From Stappia indica (GTDB taxonomy: Bacteria > Pseudomonadota > Alphaproteobacteria > Rhizobiales > Stappiaceae): DNA of 64,000 nt. The notes under the pieces were generated by a model, which had not been told where the DNA came from, ran no database searches, and was given only the letters and a program-made list of their open reading frames with translations. Numbering within the stretch: the first letter of the stretch is position 1; each line of letters starts with the position of its first letter. The stretch spans positions 4,431,001 to 4,495,000 of the forward strand of contig NZ_CP046908.1 in the NCBI RefSeq assembly GCF_009789575.1, written 5' to 3'. A program made the position numbers and the translations under genes. This document shows, piece by piece, positions 43,680-52,304 of the stretch.

Positions 43680-45176
43680 ATGAGCGACAGCAAGACCTCC
43701 CGCAACCGCACGACCATCGACAAGGACCTCGACAAGTTCACCTATGTCGAGGAAGCGACGACCTATCTGTCGCGCTCCTATGTTGCGCTCGGTTTCGGCT
43801 TCCTGTTTCTCGTGGTCGTCGGCAGTCTTGCCGGCCTGCTGCTGGCCGAGAACTCCCACTGGTTCCTGCTGACGGCGGCGCTGGTGCTCGGCGGCTACAT
43901 GGCGCTGAACATCGGCGCCAACGATGTCGCCAACAACATGGGCCCGGCGGTCGGCGCGCGCGTGCTCACCATGGGCAGCGCCCTTGTGCTCGCCGCCCTG
44001 TGCGAAAGCGCCGGCGCGCTGTTGGCCGGCTCCGGCGTCGTCTCGACCATTGCATCCGGCATCGTTTCGGCCGACCAGTTCGCCCGGCCGGATGACTTCC
44101 CGGTGGCGATGCTTGCCGCCCTGGTCGCCGCCGCCCTGTGGATCAACCTGGCGACCGTGATCGGCGCGCCGGTATCGACGACGCACGCCGTGGTCGGTGC
44201 GGTGGTCGGGGCGGGGATGATTTCCGCCGGCGCGGTGGCGCTGGACGGGTTCATGCTGGTCGCCATCGCCTCCGGCTGGCTGGTCTCGCCGGTGCTCGGC
44301 GGCCTGTCGGCTGCATTGCTGCTGTGGCTGATCCGGCGCTGCATCCTCACCGGCGATGACCGTCTTGCCGCCGCGCGGTGCTGGTTACCGGTCATTTTCG
44401 CGATCATGGCCGGCACCTTCACCCTCTACCTGATCCTTGTCGGTCTGCCGACGTTGCGCGGTGCCGGTCCGCTTCCGGTCGCAGCATTTGCCCTTGCCGC
44501 TGCCGCCATCGCCTATGCCGTCTCGCGGCCGGCGGTGATCCGCGCCTCGCAGGGCATGGACGACCGTAACCAGTCGCTGCGCAAGCTGTTCCGCCCGCCG
44601 CTGGTGGTCGCCGCCGCCATCCTCTCCTTCGCCCATGGCGCCAACGACGTCGCCAATGCGATAGGTCCGGTCGCCGCCATCTTTTCCTCCCTCGGCCAGG
44701 GCGGCATCGCCGCGCCCGGCGGCGGGCTGCTGCTTCCCGTGCTCGTGGTCGGCGCGCTCGGCATCTCGCTCGGCCTGCTGCTGTTCGGCCCGCGCCTCGT
44801 GCGCATGGTCGGCGAGCGCATCACCCGGCTCAACCCGATCCGCGCGTTCTGCGTCCTGCTTGCCACCGCCGCAACGGTGCTGCTCGCCAGCGCCGCCGGC
44901 CTGCCGATCTCCTCGACCCACACCGCGGTGGGCGCGATCTTCGGCGTCGGCTTCTACCGCGAATGGACGATGAACCGGGAGCGCCGGCGGCGTCTTGCGG
45001 AAAATCCCGTCGACCTGCTTGCCCAGCCCGACGGCAGCGAGCCCGCCGATATCCGCCGGCGCATGCTGGTGCGCCGCGCCCATGTGTTGACCATTGTCAG
45101 CGCCTGGATGGTCACCGTCCCGGCCAGCGGCTCGCTCGCCGCCATCATCTGGCTGCTGCTGTCCGCGGCCCTGTGA
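43680..45176 (+). CDS. PiT-family inorganic phosphate transporter
   Basis: 498 aa with the duplicated PiT signatures: GANDVANNMGPAVGA near residue 80 and HGANDVANAIGPVAAI near residue 320. About eleven to twelve membrane helices; PVSTTHAVVGAVVGAG and PISSTHTAVGAIFGVGF mark the paired re-entrant regions. A hydrophilic N-terminal extension (about 35 aa) precedes the first helix and a charged loop lies between the halves (RASQGMDDRNQSLRKLF). It moves phosphate, probably as a metal-phosphate complex with protons or sodium. No PhoU-like gene is adjacent. Confidence 0.93.
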   Translation: MSDSKTSRNRTTIDKDLDKFTYVEEATTYLSRSYVALGFGFLFLVVVGSLAGLLLAENSHWFLLTAALVLGGYMALNIGANDVANNMGPAVGARVLTMGSALVLAALCESAGALLAGSGVVSTIASGIVSADQFARPDDFPVAMLAALVAAALWINLATVIGAPVSTTHAVVGAVVGAGMISAGAVALDGFMLVAIASGWLVSPVLGGLSAALLLWLIRRCILTGDDRLAAARCWLPVIFAIMAGTFTLYLILVGLPTLRGAGPLPVAAFALAAAAIAYAVSRPAVIRASQGMDDRNQSLRKLFRPPLVVAAAILSFAHGANDVANAIGPVAAIFSSLGQGGIAAPGGGLLLPVLVVGALGISLGLLLFGPRLVRMVGERITRLNPIRAFCVLLATAATVLLASAAGLPISSTHTAVGAIFGVGFYREWTMNRERRRRLAENPVDLLAQPDGSEPADIRRRMLVRRAHVLTIVSAWMVTVPASGSLAAIIWLLLSAAL

Positions 45177-45310
45177 GCGCCAGCCCGGTGCCGGACCGAA
45201 TTTCGGCGCAATCCTTCGCGATTCGTGACGACTTGACGGGAGGCTTGATCCGTCCTCACTGGGCGGAACGAGAACCGTTGTGAGTCCCGCACGGGAAGGG
45301 CAGTGAATTG

Positions 45311-46660
45311 ATGAACCGCACAAGCTACCTGAAACAGCTGGAGGCGGATCTTGCCCGCTGGTCCGCCAAGGGGTGGATCGGCGCCGACGGGCTGGCGCAG
45401 ATCCGGGCCGAGATCGGCGAGACGCCCTCCGGCTGGTCGCGCCTTCCTGCGCTTTTCGCCGGCATCGGCACCATCTGCCTGGCGCTCGCGGTCGCCGCCT
45501 TCGTCGCGGCCAACTGGGAGGCGATCCCGCGCCCCGTCAAGCTGACGGGCATTGCGGTGCTGCTGCTGGCGGCGCACGGCTTTGCCGCCGCCATGGCAGC
45601 GCGGGGCCAGCGCACCGTCGCCGACCTTGCCACCATGTTCGCGACGCTCGTCTTCGTCTCCGGTCTTGCCCTTGTCGGGCAGATCTACCACTTGCCGTCC
45701 GATTGGGCGGGCGGGGCGCTGCTCGTTGCCATTGGCGCCCTGGCCGCCGCCTGGTTGTGCGCCTCGCGCTCCTCGCTGGTGGTCGCCGCCGTCGCCTCGC
45801 TCGCCTGGCTGTCGTGGATCGGCGATCCGCCGCGCCCGACGCAGGCCGAGGTGGTCATCGCCCTGGCTCTGCTGACGGCCTGCCTTGCCCATGTCCTGCG
45901 CATGACCTCCTTTGCCGGCCGCTGGCTGGTGCTGCTGCTGCTGGCCGGCGTCTATGGCTGGCTGTTCGCAGCCTGGCTCGACGTCAGCTATCTGCTCTCG
46001 TCGAGCGACATGGAGTTCTCCATCCTGCCCGTCGGCGCGACCTTCGGCGCGCTGCTGGCAGTCTGGGGCTATCTCCTGTCCGGTTCGCAGACGCCGACGG
46101 CGGGCCGGTCGGAAGACGTCGGCGCCCTTGCTCACTCGGCGGCGAGCTTCGGCGTGATGATCATGGTCGGCACGGTGCTGCTGAGCCTGGTGATCGGGTT
46201 CGTCGAGACGGTGTCGGAAGAGGTTGCGAGCGAGATGCCGCATGTCTGGCCGCTGCACCTGACATCTGCCCTCGTGCTCGCCGGCCTTGTCTGGCAGGGG
46301 CTGCGCAGCCCGGCCTCGCGGCCCGTCCACATGCTTGCCGCTGCCGCCGTGCTGGCGATTGCCTGCCCGCTCGTTCTGGTCTTCCTGCCGGGCAACACGG
46401 TGGTGCTGGCCGCCGTCACCCTTGCGGCCCTCGTCGCCATCAGCGCGGCCGGATCGGCCGCCTCGCTGTCCGCCTGGAGCGCCTGGGGCAATCTCGGCCT
46501 TGCCGCCGCGCTGCTCTACCTGCTCTACGAGACGGTGGGCTCGCTGCTCGGGCAGTCGGTCTTCTTCTTCGTTGCCGGCCTGCTGCTGGTGGCGGTTGCG
46601 ATCGTCTCTGCGCGGCGCCTGAGAAAACGCTCCGTCGCAGCTGCGGAGGGCGGGCAATGA
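45311..46660 (+). CDS. DUF2157 polytopic membrane protein
   Basis: 449 aa starting MNRTSYLKQLEADLARW; the ATG is preferred over the TTG three bases earlier. The soluble head (1-50) reads LARWSAKGWIGADGLAQI, as in DUF2157, and is followed by about twelve hydrophobic helices. The first contains GIGTICLALAVAAFVAANWE and the next IPRPVKLTGIAVLL, both family hallmarks. The stop overlaps the following GDYXXLXY gene (ATGA). These two families occur together in many bacteria. Function unknown; probably a membrane complex. Confidence 0.88.
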   Translation: MNRTSYLKQLEADLARWSAKGWIGADGLAQIRAEIGETPSGWSRLPALFAGIGTICLALAVAAFVAANWEAIPRPVKLTGIAVLLLAAHGFAAAMAARGQRTVADLATMFATLVFVSGLALVGQIYHLPSDWAGGALLVAIGALAAAWLCASRSSLVVAAVASLAWLSWIGDPPRPTQAEVVIALALLTACLAHVLRMTSFAGRWLVLLLLAGVYGWLFAAWLDVSYLLSSSDMEFSILPVGATFGALLAVWGYLLSGSQTPTAGRSEDVGALAHSAASFGVMIMVGTVLLSLVIGFVETVSEEVASEMPHVWPLHLTSALVLAGLVWQGLRSPASRPVHMLAAAAVLAIACPLVLVFLPGNTVVLAAVTLAALVAISAAGSAASLSAWSAWGNLGLAAALLYLLYETVGSLLGQSVFFFVAGLLLVAVAIVSARRLRKRSVAAAEGGQ

Positions 46661-47211
46661 AGGCGCTTCTTGCCTCTCCCTGGGTCCGCTGGGGCCTTGC
46701 CGGCCTGCTTCAGCTCACCTTGGTCGGCCTGCCGCTGGCGGACCGGCTGCAGGTCCACTGGTTCGGCGAGGAAGTGACCCTGGCGCTACGCCCGGTCGAT
46801 CCGCGCGATTTGCTGCGCGGCGACTACGTCATCCTCAATCCGGAGATCCAGCTGGTCGACACCGGCATCGGCGTCCCGGCCGAGGTGTTCGGCGGCGACG
46901 ACGTCTGGGTGGTGGTGGCGCCGGACGGCGAGGGCATTTCCCGTGCCGTCGCCGTGCTGTCGGCACCACCCACTGATGGCCGCATCGCCCTCAAGGGCCG
47001 CGTGAGCAGCACGCCGAGCGCGTCCGATACGGTCCTGCGCATCGACTACGGGCTCGATGCCTTCTTCGTGCCGGAGGGGCAGGGGCTGGAGATCGAGCGC
47101 CTGCCGCGCGACCGCGTGCGTCTCGTCGTTGCCGTCTCCGCGGACGGCCGCTCGGCGCCGCTGCGCCTTGTCGCCGACGGCGAGGTGCTGCTGAAGGACA
47201 GCGCCTTCTAG
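46657..47211 (+). CDS. GDYXXLXY-family membrane-anchored protein
   Basis: 184 aa: one N-terminal membrane helix (VRWGLAGLLQLTLVGLPLA), then a periplasmic domain with VTLALRPVDPRDLLRGDYVI, the motif that names the family, and paired beta-rich segments (GRIALKGRVSS, YGLDAFFVPEGQGLEIE). The ATG overlaps the DUF2157 stop, so the two are co-translated. Function unknown. Confidence 0.85.
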   Translation: MKALLASPWVRWGLAGLLQLTLVGLPLADRLQVHWFGEEVTLALRPVDPRDLLRGDYVILNPEIQLVDTGIGVPAEVFGGDDVWVVVAPDGEGISRAVAVLSAPPTDGRIALKGRVSSTPSASDTVLRIDYGLDAFFVPEGQGLEIERLPRDRVRLVVAVSADGRSAPLRLVADGEVLLKDSAF

Positions 47212-47259
47212 CGCAGTCTCCTTTCAGACGGGGCCCGTGCCCCGGTCGCTTTGTCGCAG

Positions 47260-47290
47260 CCGCCCCGGCCATCGCCGGGGCGGTTTGCGT
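47260..47290 (+). terminator. GC-rich hairpin terminator after the GDYXXLXY gene
   Basis: A perfect 9-bp stem, CCGCCCCGG with CCGGGGCGG, around a 6-base loop, followed by TTT and a T/G-rich stretch. The T-run is short, so efficiency is uncertain. It separates this operon from the nitric-oxide-response operon. Confidence 0.65.
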
Positions 47291-47318
47291 TGATGGCTCG
47301 CCTTAAAAGAGGTATATC
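47290..47318 (+). promoter_or_regulatory. Sigma70-type promoter of the nsrR-like operon
   Basis: -35 TTGATG at 47290-47295 and -10 TATATC at 47313-47318, with an exact 17-bp spacer. The -10 sits about 25 bp before the regulator's ATG, so the leader is very short. The NsrR-like operator overlaps the -10. Confidence 0.6.
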
Positions 47319-47329
47319 AAATGCTGCTT
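47307..47329. promoter_or_regulatory. NsrR-type operator (11-1-11 dyad)
   Basis: Left half AAGAGGTATAT, one base, right half AAATGCTGCTT. Compared with the published NsrR consensus AAGATGCATTT / AAATGCATCTT, the left half matches at 8 of 11 positions and the right half at 9 of 11. It covers the -10 box and is flanked by an outer CCTTAAAAG / CTTTTAAGG inverted repeat at 47301 and 47327. This indicates autorepression relieved by nitric oxide. Confidence 0.65.
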
Positions 47330-47343
47330 TTAAGGAAACCGGC

Positions 47344-47784
47344 ATGCGCCTGACCCTTCAGACCGACTACGCCTTGCGGATGATGATGCACCTGGCCGTC
47401 ATGGACGGCGTGCTCGTCACCATCGCCGATGTCGCCGACACCTTCCGCGTTTCCCGCAATCACCTGATGAAGGTCGCCCAGGCGCTGGCCCATGCGGGCC
47501 TCGTGGAGACCGTGCGCGGGCGCAGCGGCGGGCTCAGGCTCGCGCAGCCGGCGGACCGGATCCGGGTCGGGGCGATCGTTCGCCGGCTGGAGCTGCAGAC
47601 GGCGCTGGTCGACTGCTTTCCCGGCGGCAACGGCACCTGCCGCATCACGCCGGCCTGCCAGCTGAAACCGGCACTGTTCCGGGCGCGCGAGGCCTTCTTT
47701 GCCGTGCTCGACGAGTATACGATCCACGACCTCGTTGCCGGCAATGCCGGCCTCAAGGACATCCTCACGGGAGAGGCGGCATGA
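47344..47784 (+). CDS. nsrR: Rrf2-family, NsrR-type nitric-oxide-sensing repressor
   Basis: 146 aa starting MRLTLQTDYALRMMMHLAVM, the usual N-terminus of NsrR. AAGGA lies 5 bp before the ATG; longer in-frame starts would begin inside the promoter. A winged helix-turn-helix (IADVADTFRVSRNHLMKV) and wing (TVRGRSGGLRLAQP) are followed by three cysteines at 91, 99 and 105 (CFPGGNGTCRITPAC), the ligands of the [Fe-S] cluster that nitric oxide attacks. It is coupled by ATGA overlap to a truncated haemoglobin, which fits a nitric-oxide-detoxification operon under its own control. Confidence 0.88.
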   Translation: MRLTLQTDYALRMMMHLAVMDGVLVTIADVADTFRVSRNHLMKVAQALAHAGLVETVRGRSGGLRLAQPADRIRVGAIVRRLELQTALVDCFPGGNGTCRITPACQLKPALFRAREAFFAVLDEYTIHDLVAGNAGLKDILTGEAA

Positions 47785-48236
47785 GCGACATCCGCATCCG
47801 CAGCGCCGACGAGCGCCGGGCCGAGATCCAGGCCGCCGCGGCCCGTCTCGGCATCGACGATGCCTATATCTCGGTGCTGGTCGACACGTTCTATGCCCGC
47901 GTGCGCCGCGATCCCGAGATCGGCCCGATCTTCGAGGCCGAGATCGCCGACGACTGGGAGCCGCATCTGGCCAAGATGAAGGACTTCTGGGCCTCGGTCG
48001 CGATGAATGCCGGCCGCTACAGCGGTCGTCCGGTGCCGGCGCATGTGAAGCTGACGGCCCTCGAGCCCCGGCACTTCGCCATCTGGCTCGGCCATTTCGA
48101 ACAGGTCCTGAAGGACACGGCCCCGCATCCGGAGGCCGTCCCCTATTTCATGGAGCGGGCGCGCCGCATCGCGCAGAGCCTGGAATTCGCCATCTCCGGG
48201 CTGCCCCCGATCCTCGCTAAGGGAGAACGCACATGA
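47781..48236 (+). CDS. Group III truncated haemoglobin
   Basis: 151 aa. The fold reads IDDAYISVLVDTFYARVRRD (helices A-B), EPHLAKMKDFWASVAMNAGR (helix E region) and RPVPAHVKL, with the likely proximal haem His at 88, as in Ctb-type group III globins. A basic/acidic head of about 20 residues precedes it. Group III globins bind oxygen and nitric oxide and are linked to resistance against nitrosative stress. ATGA overlaps on both sides join it to the regulator and to a small membrane protein. Confidence 0.88.
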   Translation: MSDIRIRSADERRAEIQAAAARLGIDDAYISVLVDTFYARVRRDPEIGPIFEAEIADDWEPHLAKMKDFWASVAMNAGRYSGRPVPAHVKLTALEPRHFAIWLGHFEQVLKDTAPHPEAVPYFMERARRIAQSLEFAISGLPPILAKGERT

Positions 48237-48466
48237 GCACCGTCGGTCTTGTCGTCATCGGCGCGGAAGTCGCCACGTTCCTGTTCTTCGCGATCTATCT
48301 CGCGGCGCTGACCATCGGCATCATCGAGGACCGCGCCGTCGCGCGCGTGCCGGCGCTGGACGCGACCGGGCGCGCGCTGTTCCGTGCCGCCAGATACGGC
48401 TTCACCGCCGGCATCGCGGCGGTGGTCCTTCTCACCCTGTGGAACATCGCGGAGAGCATCGCATGA
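48233..48466 (+). CDS. Small membrane protein of the nitric-oxide operon, 77 aa
   Basis: Two membrane helices (VGLVVIGAEVATFLFFAIYLAA and YGFTAGIAAVVLLTLW) joined by a charged loop (EDRAVARVPALDATGRALFR). Its start overlaps the globin stop and its stop overlaps the start of a 39-aa ORF, both by ATGA. No family was recognised. The context suggests an accessory of haem-globin or nitric-oxide handling at the membrane. Confidence 0.75.
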   Translation: MSTVGLVVIGAEVATFLFFAIYLAALTIGIIEDRAVARVPALDATGRALFRAARYGFTAGIAAVVLLTLWNIAESIA

Positions 48467-48582
48467 GCACGCCCATGAGCACGCAAGACACCGCCCGGCC
48501 GGTCCTCTGGCCCTGGCTGCTGCTGTGGGTCGCCGCCCCCATGCCGCTCTATATCTGGCTCGTCGTCGCGCTGCTTCTGTAG
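48463..48582 (+). CDS. Tiny membrane protein, 39 aa, last gene of the nitric-oxide operon
   Basis: ATG at the ATGA overlap with the 77-aa gene; ends in TAG. A hydrophilic head (MSTPMSTQDTARPVL) is followed by one long Trp/Leu-rich hydrophobic segment (WPWLLLWVAAPMPLYIWLV and ALLL) that could span the membrane once or as a hairpin at the Pro residues. A second ATG at codon 5 is an alternative start. Supported only by translational coupling and membrane character. Confidence 0.6.
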   Translation: MSTPMSTQDTARPVLWPWLLLWVAAPMPLYIWLVVALLL

Positions 48583-48612
48583 CGTCGCTGTCTGTCGCTG
48601 CAAGGGACGGGC

Positions 48613-50433
48613 TCAGTCCGCCCCTTCTTCCTCGGCCAGCATCTCCAGCTCCAGCCAGGTATCCTCGGCCTCCGCGAGCTTGGTCTGCAGCTCGGTGAGC
48701 TTCGCCATCAAGGCGTCGAAGCGCTTGGGATCGCGGGCATAGAGGCCCTGGTCCTCCAGCTCGCCCTGCAGCTTGCCGATCTCCTTGCCCAGCTTCTCGA
48801 TCTCCTTCGGCAGGGTCTTCAGCTGGTGCTGCTGGGTGAAGCTGAGGCGCGACTTCTTCTTCGGTCGCTCCTCGGCGGGCTTGTCCTTCGCCACTGAGGG
48901 CTTGGCGCCGCCCGCATCGCCCGCGCCCTTGCGAGCCGCGACGCCTTCGCCGCGCTGCATCACCATGTCGGAATAGCCGCCGGCATATTCGCGCCACAGC
49001 CCGTCGCCTTCCGCGAAGACCGTCGACGTCGCCACCCGGTCGAGAAAGTCGCGGTCGTGGCTGACCAGCAGCACCGTGCCGGGATAGTCGGACAGCATCT
49101 CCTGCAGCAGGTCCAGCGTCTCCAGGTCGAGATCGTTGGTCGGCTCGTCGAGCACCAGGAGGTTCGATGAGCGGGCCAGCGCCCGCGCCAGCATCAACCG
49201 GCCGCGCTCGCCGCCCGACAGCGCGACGACGGGCGTGCGCGCCTGCTCGGGCGAGAACAGGAAGTCCTTCATGTAGGAGATCACGTGGCGCGGCCCGTCG
49301 GGCAGCATCACCGTGTCGCCGCCGCTGCCCGTCAGCACCTCCGCCACGGTCTCGTCGTCCTTCAGCGTCTCGCGCGACTGGTCCATGGTCACCATGGTCA
49401 GCGACGAGCCGAGGATCACCTCGCCGCTGTCGGGCTGCAGCTCGCCGGTCAGCAGCTTCAAGAGCGTCGTCTTGCCCGCGCCGTTGGCGCCGACGAGGCC
49501 GACCCGGTCACCGCGCAGGATGCGGATGGAGAAGTCCTTCACCACCGGCCCGTTGCCGTAGTCCTTGGAGATGCTGCGCGCCTCGATCACCCGCTTGCCG
49601 GAAACCTCCGTCTCGCCCACCGTCATCCTGACGCTGCCCTGCGGCCCGCGATGGGATTTCTTCTGCGCACGCAGGTCGGCGAGTTCGCGCACCCGGCGCA
49701 TGTTGCGCTTGCGCCGGGCCGTGACGCCGTAGGTCATCCAGTGCTCCTCGCGCTTGATCTTCTGCGCGAGTTTCTGCTGGTCCCGTTCCTCCTGCTCGAA
49801 CACCTCGTCGCGCCAGGCCTCGAAATGGGCGAAGCCCTTGTCGAGCCGCCGGGCAACGCCCCGGTCGATCCACACGGTGGCGCGGGTGAGATCGGCGAGG
49901 AACCGTCGGTCGTGGCTGATCAGGACGATGGCCGAGCGCATCGAGGCGAGTTCGCTCTCCAGCCATTCGATGGCCGGAAGGTCCAGATGGTTGGTCGGCT
50001 CGTCGAGGAGCAGGATGTCAGGCTCCGGCGCCAGCGTGCGGGCGAGCGCCGCCCGGCGCTTTTCGCCGCCCGACAGCCGTCCCGGCTCCTCGCGGCCCGT
50101 CAGGCCCAGCACATCCAGCAGGTACTGCGCCCGGTACGGGTCGTCGCCCGGCGCCAGCCCGCCGCTCGCATAGTCGAGCACGGTTGCATAAGCGGAAAGG
50201 TCCGGCTCCTGCGGCAGGTAGCGGATGGTCCGTCCCGGCTGCACGAAGCGCTCGCCGCTGTCGGCCTCCACAAGCCCTGCGGCGATCTTCAGCAGCGTCG
50301 ACTTGCCCGAGCCGTTGCGCCCGACCAGGCCGATGCGCTCGCCTTCGCCGACCTGCAATTCGGCCGAGGTCAGGAGCGGCGTGCCGCCGAAGGTCAGGGC
50401 GATGTCGCGAAGGTGGAGAAGGGGAGGGGCCAT
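48613..50433 (-). CDS. uup: ABC-F family ATPase, Uup type
   Basis: 606 aa with two ABC modules and no membrane domain. Module 1 has Walker A GRNGSGKST, signature LSGGEKRR and Walker B ILLLDEPTNHLDL; module 2 has GANGAGKTT, LSGGERGR and LLVLDEPTNDLDL. The DEPTN(H/D)LDL pattern and the inter-domain linker with many Arg/Lys (RRKRNMRRVRELADLRAQKK) are ABC-F features. The C-terminal 90 residues form a Lys/Glu-rich coiled coil (QHQLKTLPKEIEKLGKEIGK), as in Uup. Acts on ribosomes and in DNA-repeat stability in known members. It is convergent with the nitric-oxide operon, only 30 bp away, with no clear terminator between them. Confidence 0.9.
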   Translation of the reverse strand: MAPPLLHLRDIALTFGGTPLLTSAELQVGEGERIGLVGRNGSGKSTLLKIAAGLVEADSGERFVQPGRTIRYLPQEPDLSAYATVLDYASGGLAPGDDPYRAQYLLDVLGLTGREEPGRLSGGEKRRAALARTLAPEPDILLLDEPTNHLDLPAIEWLESELASMRSAIVLISHDRRFLADLTRATVWIDRGVARRLDKGFAHFEAWRDEVFEQEERDQQKLAQKIKREEHWMTYGVTARRKRNMRRVRELADLRAQKKSHRGPQGSVRMTVGETEVSGKRVIEARSISKDYGNGPVVKDFSIRILRGDRVGLVGANGAGKTTLLKLLTGELQPDSGEVILGSSLTMVTMDQSRETLKDDETVAEVLTGSGGDTVMLPDGPRHVISYMKDFLFSPEQARTPVVALSGGERGRLMLARALARSSNLLVLDEPTNDLDLETLDLLQEMLSDYPGTVLLVSHDRDFLDRVATSTVFAEGDGLWREYAGGYSDMVMQRGEGVAARKGAGDAGGAKPSVAKDKPAEERPKKKSRLSFTQQHQLKTLPKEIEKLGKEIGKLQGELEDQGLYARDPKRFDALMAKLTELQTKLAEAEDTWLELEMLAEEEGAD

Positions 50434-50549
50434 GTGTGTCCGGATCGGGGTTGTATCGGGAATGTCGGTGCGGGCGCGCGCCGGCAGCCTGCGGCCGCGC
50501 TGCCTGTTTGCCTGCGCGGCTCGGCACCGTCCTAGGACGGAAGCCCGTC

Positions 50550-51290
50550 TCAGTCCAGAGCCTTCACCCGGGTCAGCAGCGCGCGGGTCATCGCCATCAG
50601 CTTGCGCATCTCCTCGCGCGCCCGCTCCGGCTCGCGCGCCTCGACCGCATCCAGCACCTTGGCGTGCTGGCCGAGCGCGATCGGGTCGCTGACGCCCGGA
50701 TCGGAGCTGATGCGGATCGAGGCCCTCAGCGCGTTCTCGATGCAGGCGCCGAGGCCCGACAGCAGCGCATTGCCGCCGGCCGCCAGCAGCAGCCGGTGGA
50801 AGCGCACGTCCGCGTCCTGGGTCGCCGGCGTGCGGTTGCCGTCGGCGATGCCCATGGCATCCAGCGCCTCGCGCAGCGCGGCGATGGTCTGCGCATCCGC
50901 GTTCTGGGCGGCAAGGGCGGCGGCCTCCGGCTCCACCATTTCGCGGATGGCGACCAGCTCGGCCAGCAACTGGCCCTGCGGCACCACCTTCTGCCGCCAG
51001 GTCAGCATCTGGTCGTCGAGGAAGTTCCAGTTCACCTCCGGCCGCACGCTGGTGCCGTGCTTGGGCCGCGAGGTGATCAGTCCCTTGCCGACGAGGATCT
51101 GCAACGCTTCGCGCAGGCAGGTTCGGCTGACGCCGAGGCTGCCCAGCAGTTCGGCCTCCGTCGGCAGCGTCGTACCCGGCTGGTAGGTGCCGTCGAGAAT
51201 GCGCAGGGCAAGCGTCTCCGCCACTGCCGACTTGAGATTGCCGCGCATCGGCTGGGATGCGGCCGGCAGGCTGGTCTGGTCTTTCTGCAT
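50550..51290 (-). CDS. FadR-subfamily GntR regulator with FCD domain
   Basis: 246 aa. An N-terminal winged helix (SAVAETLALRILDGTYQPGT, PTEAELLGSLGVSRTCLREA, GLITSRPKHGTSV) is followed by an all-helical FCD ligand domain with the metal-binding pattern (Asp/His: ATQDADVRFHRLLLAAGGN and LGQHAKVLDAVEA). Regulators of this group sense small organic acids, often sugar acids. The neighbour is a divergent L,D-transpeptidase gene 237 bp away, and no catabolic gene is adjacent, so the target is not evident. Confidence 0.87.
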   Translation of the reverse strand: MQKDQTSLPAASQPMRGNLKSAVAETLALRILDGTYQPGTTLPTEAELLGSLGVSRTCLREALQILVGKGLITSRPKHGTSVRPEVNWNFLDDQMLTWRQKVVPQGQLLAELVAIREMVEPEAAALAAQNADAQTIAALREALDAMGIADGNRTPATQDADVRFHRLLLAAGGNALLSGLGACIENALRASIRISSDPGVSDPIALGQHAKVLDAVEAREPERAREEMRKLMAMTRALLTRVKALD

Positions 51291-51527
51291 TGTCCCGGTC
51301 AGGCTGGAGCTTCGCCGCCTATGCCTTCCGCTATTGCACCGCGCAAATCAAGCAAAAGCGCCGAATTCTTGCGCGGCCTGCCGTCGCGAGGTGCGATCAC
51401 GCGACATTTATCGAATCTTCGCGATGCGTTGCGCGCCTGCACTCGCGAAAGGTCTCATGATCGGATATTCAGGAAGGAGCTTCGCGGGGGCAGGGCGAGG
51501 CACTATCGGGAGCTTGGATCGAACGGC

Positions 51528-52292
51528 ATGGACGCTGATACCAAAGACATTCGCCAGATTGCGGACCGGATCGCGGACCGGAGCGGGGAGCCGCTGCGGC
51601 TCAGCCGGCGCGCGCTCATCATCGGCGCCCCGCTGGTGCTGGCCGCCTGCCAGAGTTCGGGCATCGCCACGACAGGTGCCGCCGTCGCGCCGGCGGTCGC
51701 CAAGGGCCCGCCGCTGCCGGGCGAGGATTTCGACTACGCCAAGGCCTATGCGGCGGTGACCGACTACGATTTCAAGGTGCCCGCGCTCGCCTACAAGAAG
51801 TTCGACCGCAAGTACTGGCGCCAGGTCGTCGACTACGACAGCCGCCATCCGGCCGGCACCATCGTCGTCGACCCCTATGGCAAGTTCCTCTACTGGACGC
51901 TGCCGGGCGGCAAGGCGCTGCGCTACGGCATCGGCGTCGGCAAGGCGGGCTTTGCCTGGTCGGGCGACGCCAAGGTCCGCGTCAAGCGGGTGTGGCCGCT
52001 CTGGCGCCCTCCGCGGGAGATGATCGCCCGCAACCCGCATCTCGAAAAGTACTGGAAGGACGGCTATCCGCGCGGTCCGCAGAACCCGCTCGGCGCGCGC
52101 GCCCTCGACCTGTGGCAGGGCAGCGTCGACACGCTTTACCGCATCCACGGCACCAAGGAGCCGGGAAGCATCGGCCGCAGCGTGTCGTCGGGCTGCATCC
52201 GCATGTGGAACCAGGACATCATGGACCTGTTCGAGCGGGTGCCGACCCACACCAAGGTGGTGGTGCTCGGCAAGCCGTCCGCAAGCTCCTGA
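51528..52292 (+). CDS. L,D-transpeptidase lipoprotein (YkuD domain)
   Basis: 254 aa starting MDADTKDIRQIADRI. A Tat-like or Sec signal (LRLSRRALIIGAPLVLAAC) ends in a lipobox LAAC, so Cys is lipidated. The catalytic motif is HGTKEPGSIGRSVSSGCIRM, with the active Cys in SSGCIRM, as in ErfK/YbiS/YkuD enzymes that make 3-3 peptidoglycan crosslinks or attach outer-membrane proteins to peptidoglycan. Upstream WPLWRPPREMIARNPHLEKY is typical of alphaproteobacterial members. Alphaproteobacteria commonly carry many such paralogues. Confidence 0.92.
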   Translation: MDADTKDIRQIADRIADRSGEPLRLSRRALIIGAPLVLAACQSSGIATTGAAVAPAVAKGPPLPGEDFDYAKAYAAVTDYDFKVPALAYKKFDRKYWRQVVDYDSRHPAGTIVVDPYGKFLYWTLPGGKALRYGIGVGKAGFAWSGDAKVRVKRVWPLWRPPREMIARNPHLEKYWKDGYPRGPQNPLGARALDLWQGSVDTLYRIHGTKEPGSIGRSVSSGCIRMWNQDIMDLFERVPTHTKVVVLGKPSASS

Positions 52293-52304
52293 TCGGCGCT
52301 TCGA

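Noticed and set aside
45373-47211. 612-codon plus-strand frame joining the DUF2157 region to the GDYXXLXY protein
   Set aside because: The upstream part is an out-of-frame reading of DUF2157 without hydrophobic helices; the true start is the ATGA overlap at 46657.
50434-50549. Gap between the ABC-F and FadR-type regulator genes inspected for a terminator or extra gene
   Set aside because: No stable hairpin with T-run and no coding-like frame was found.
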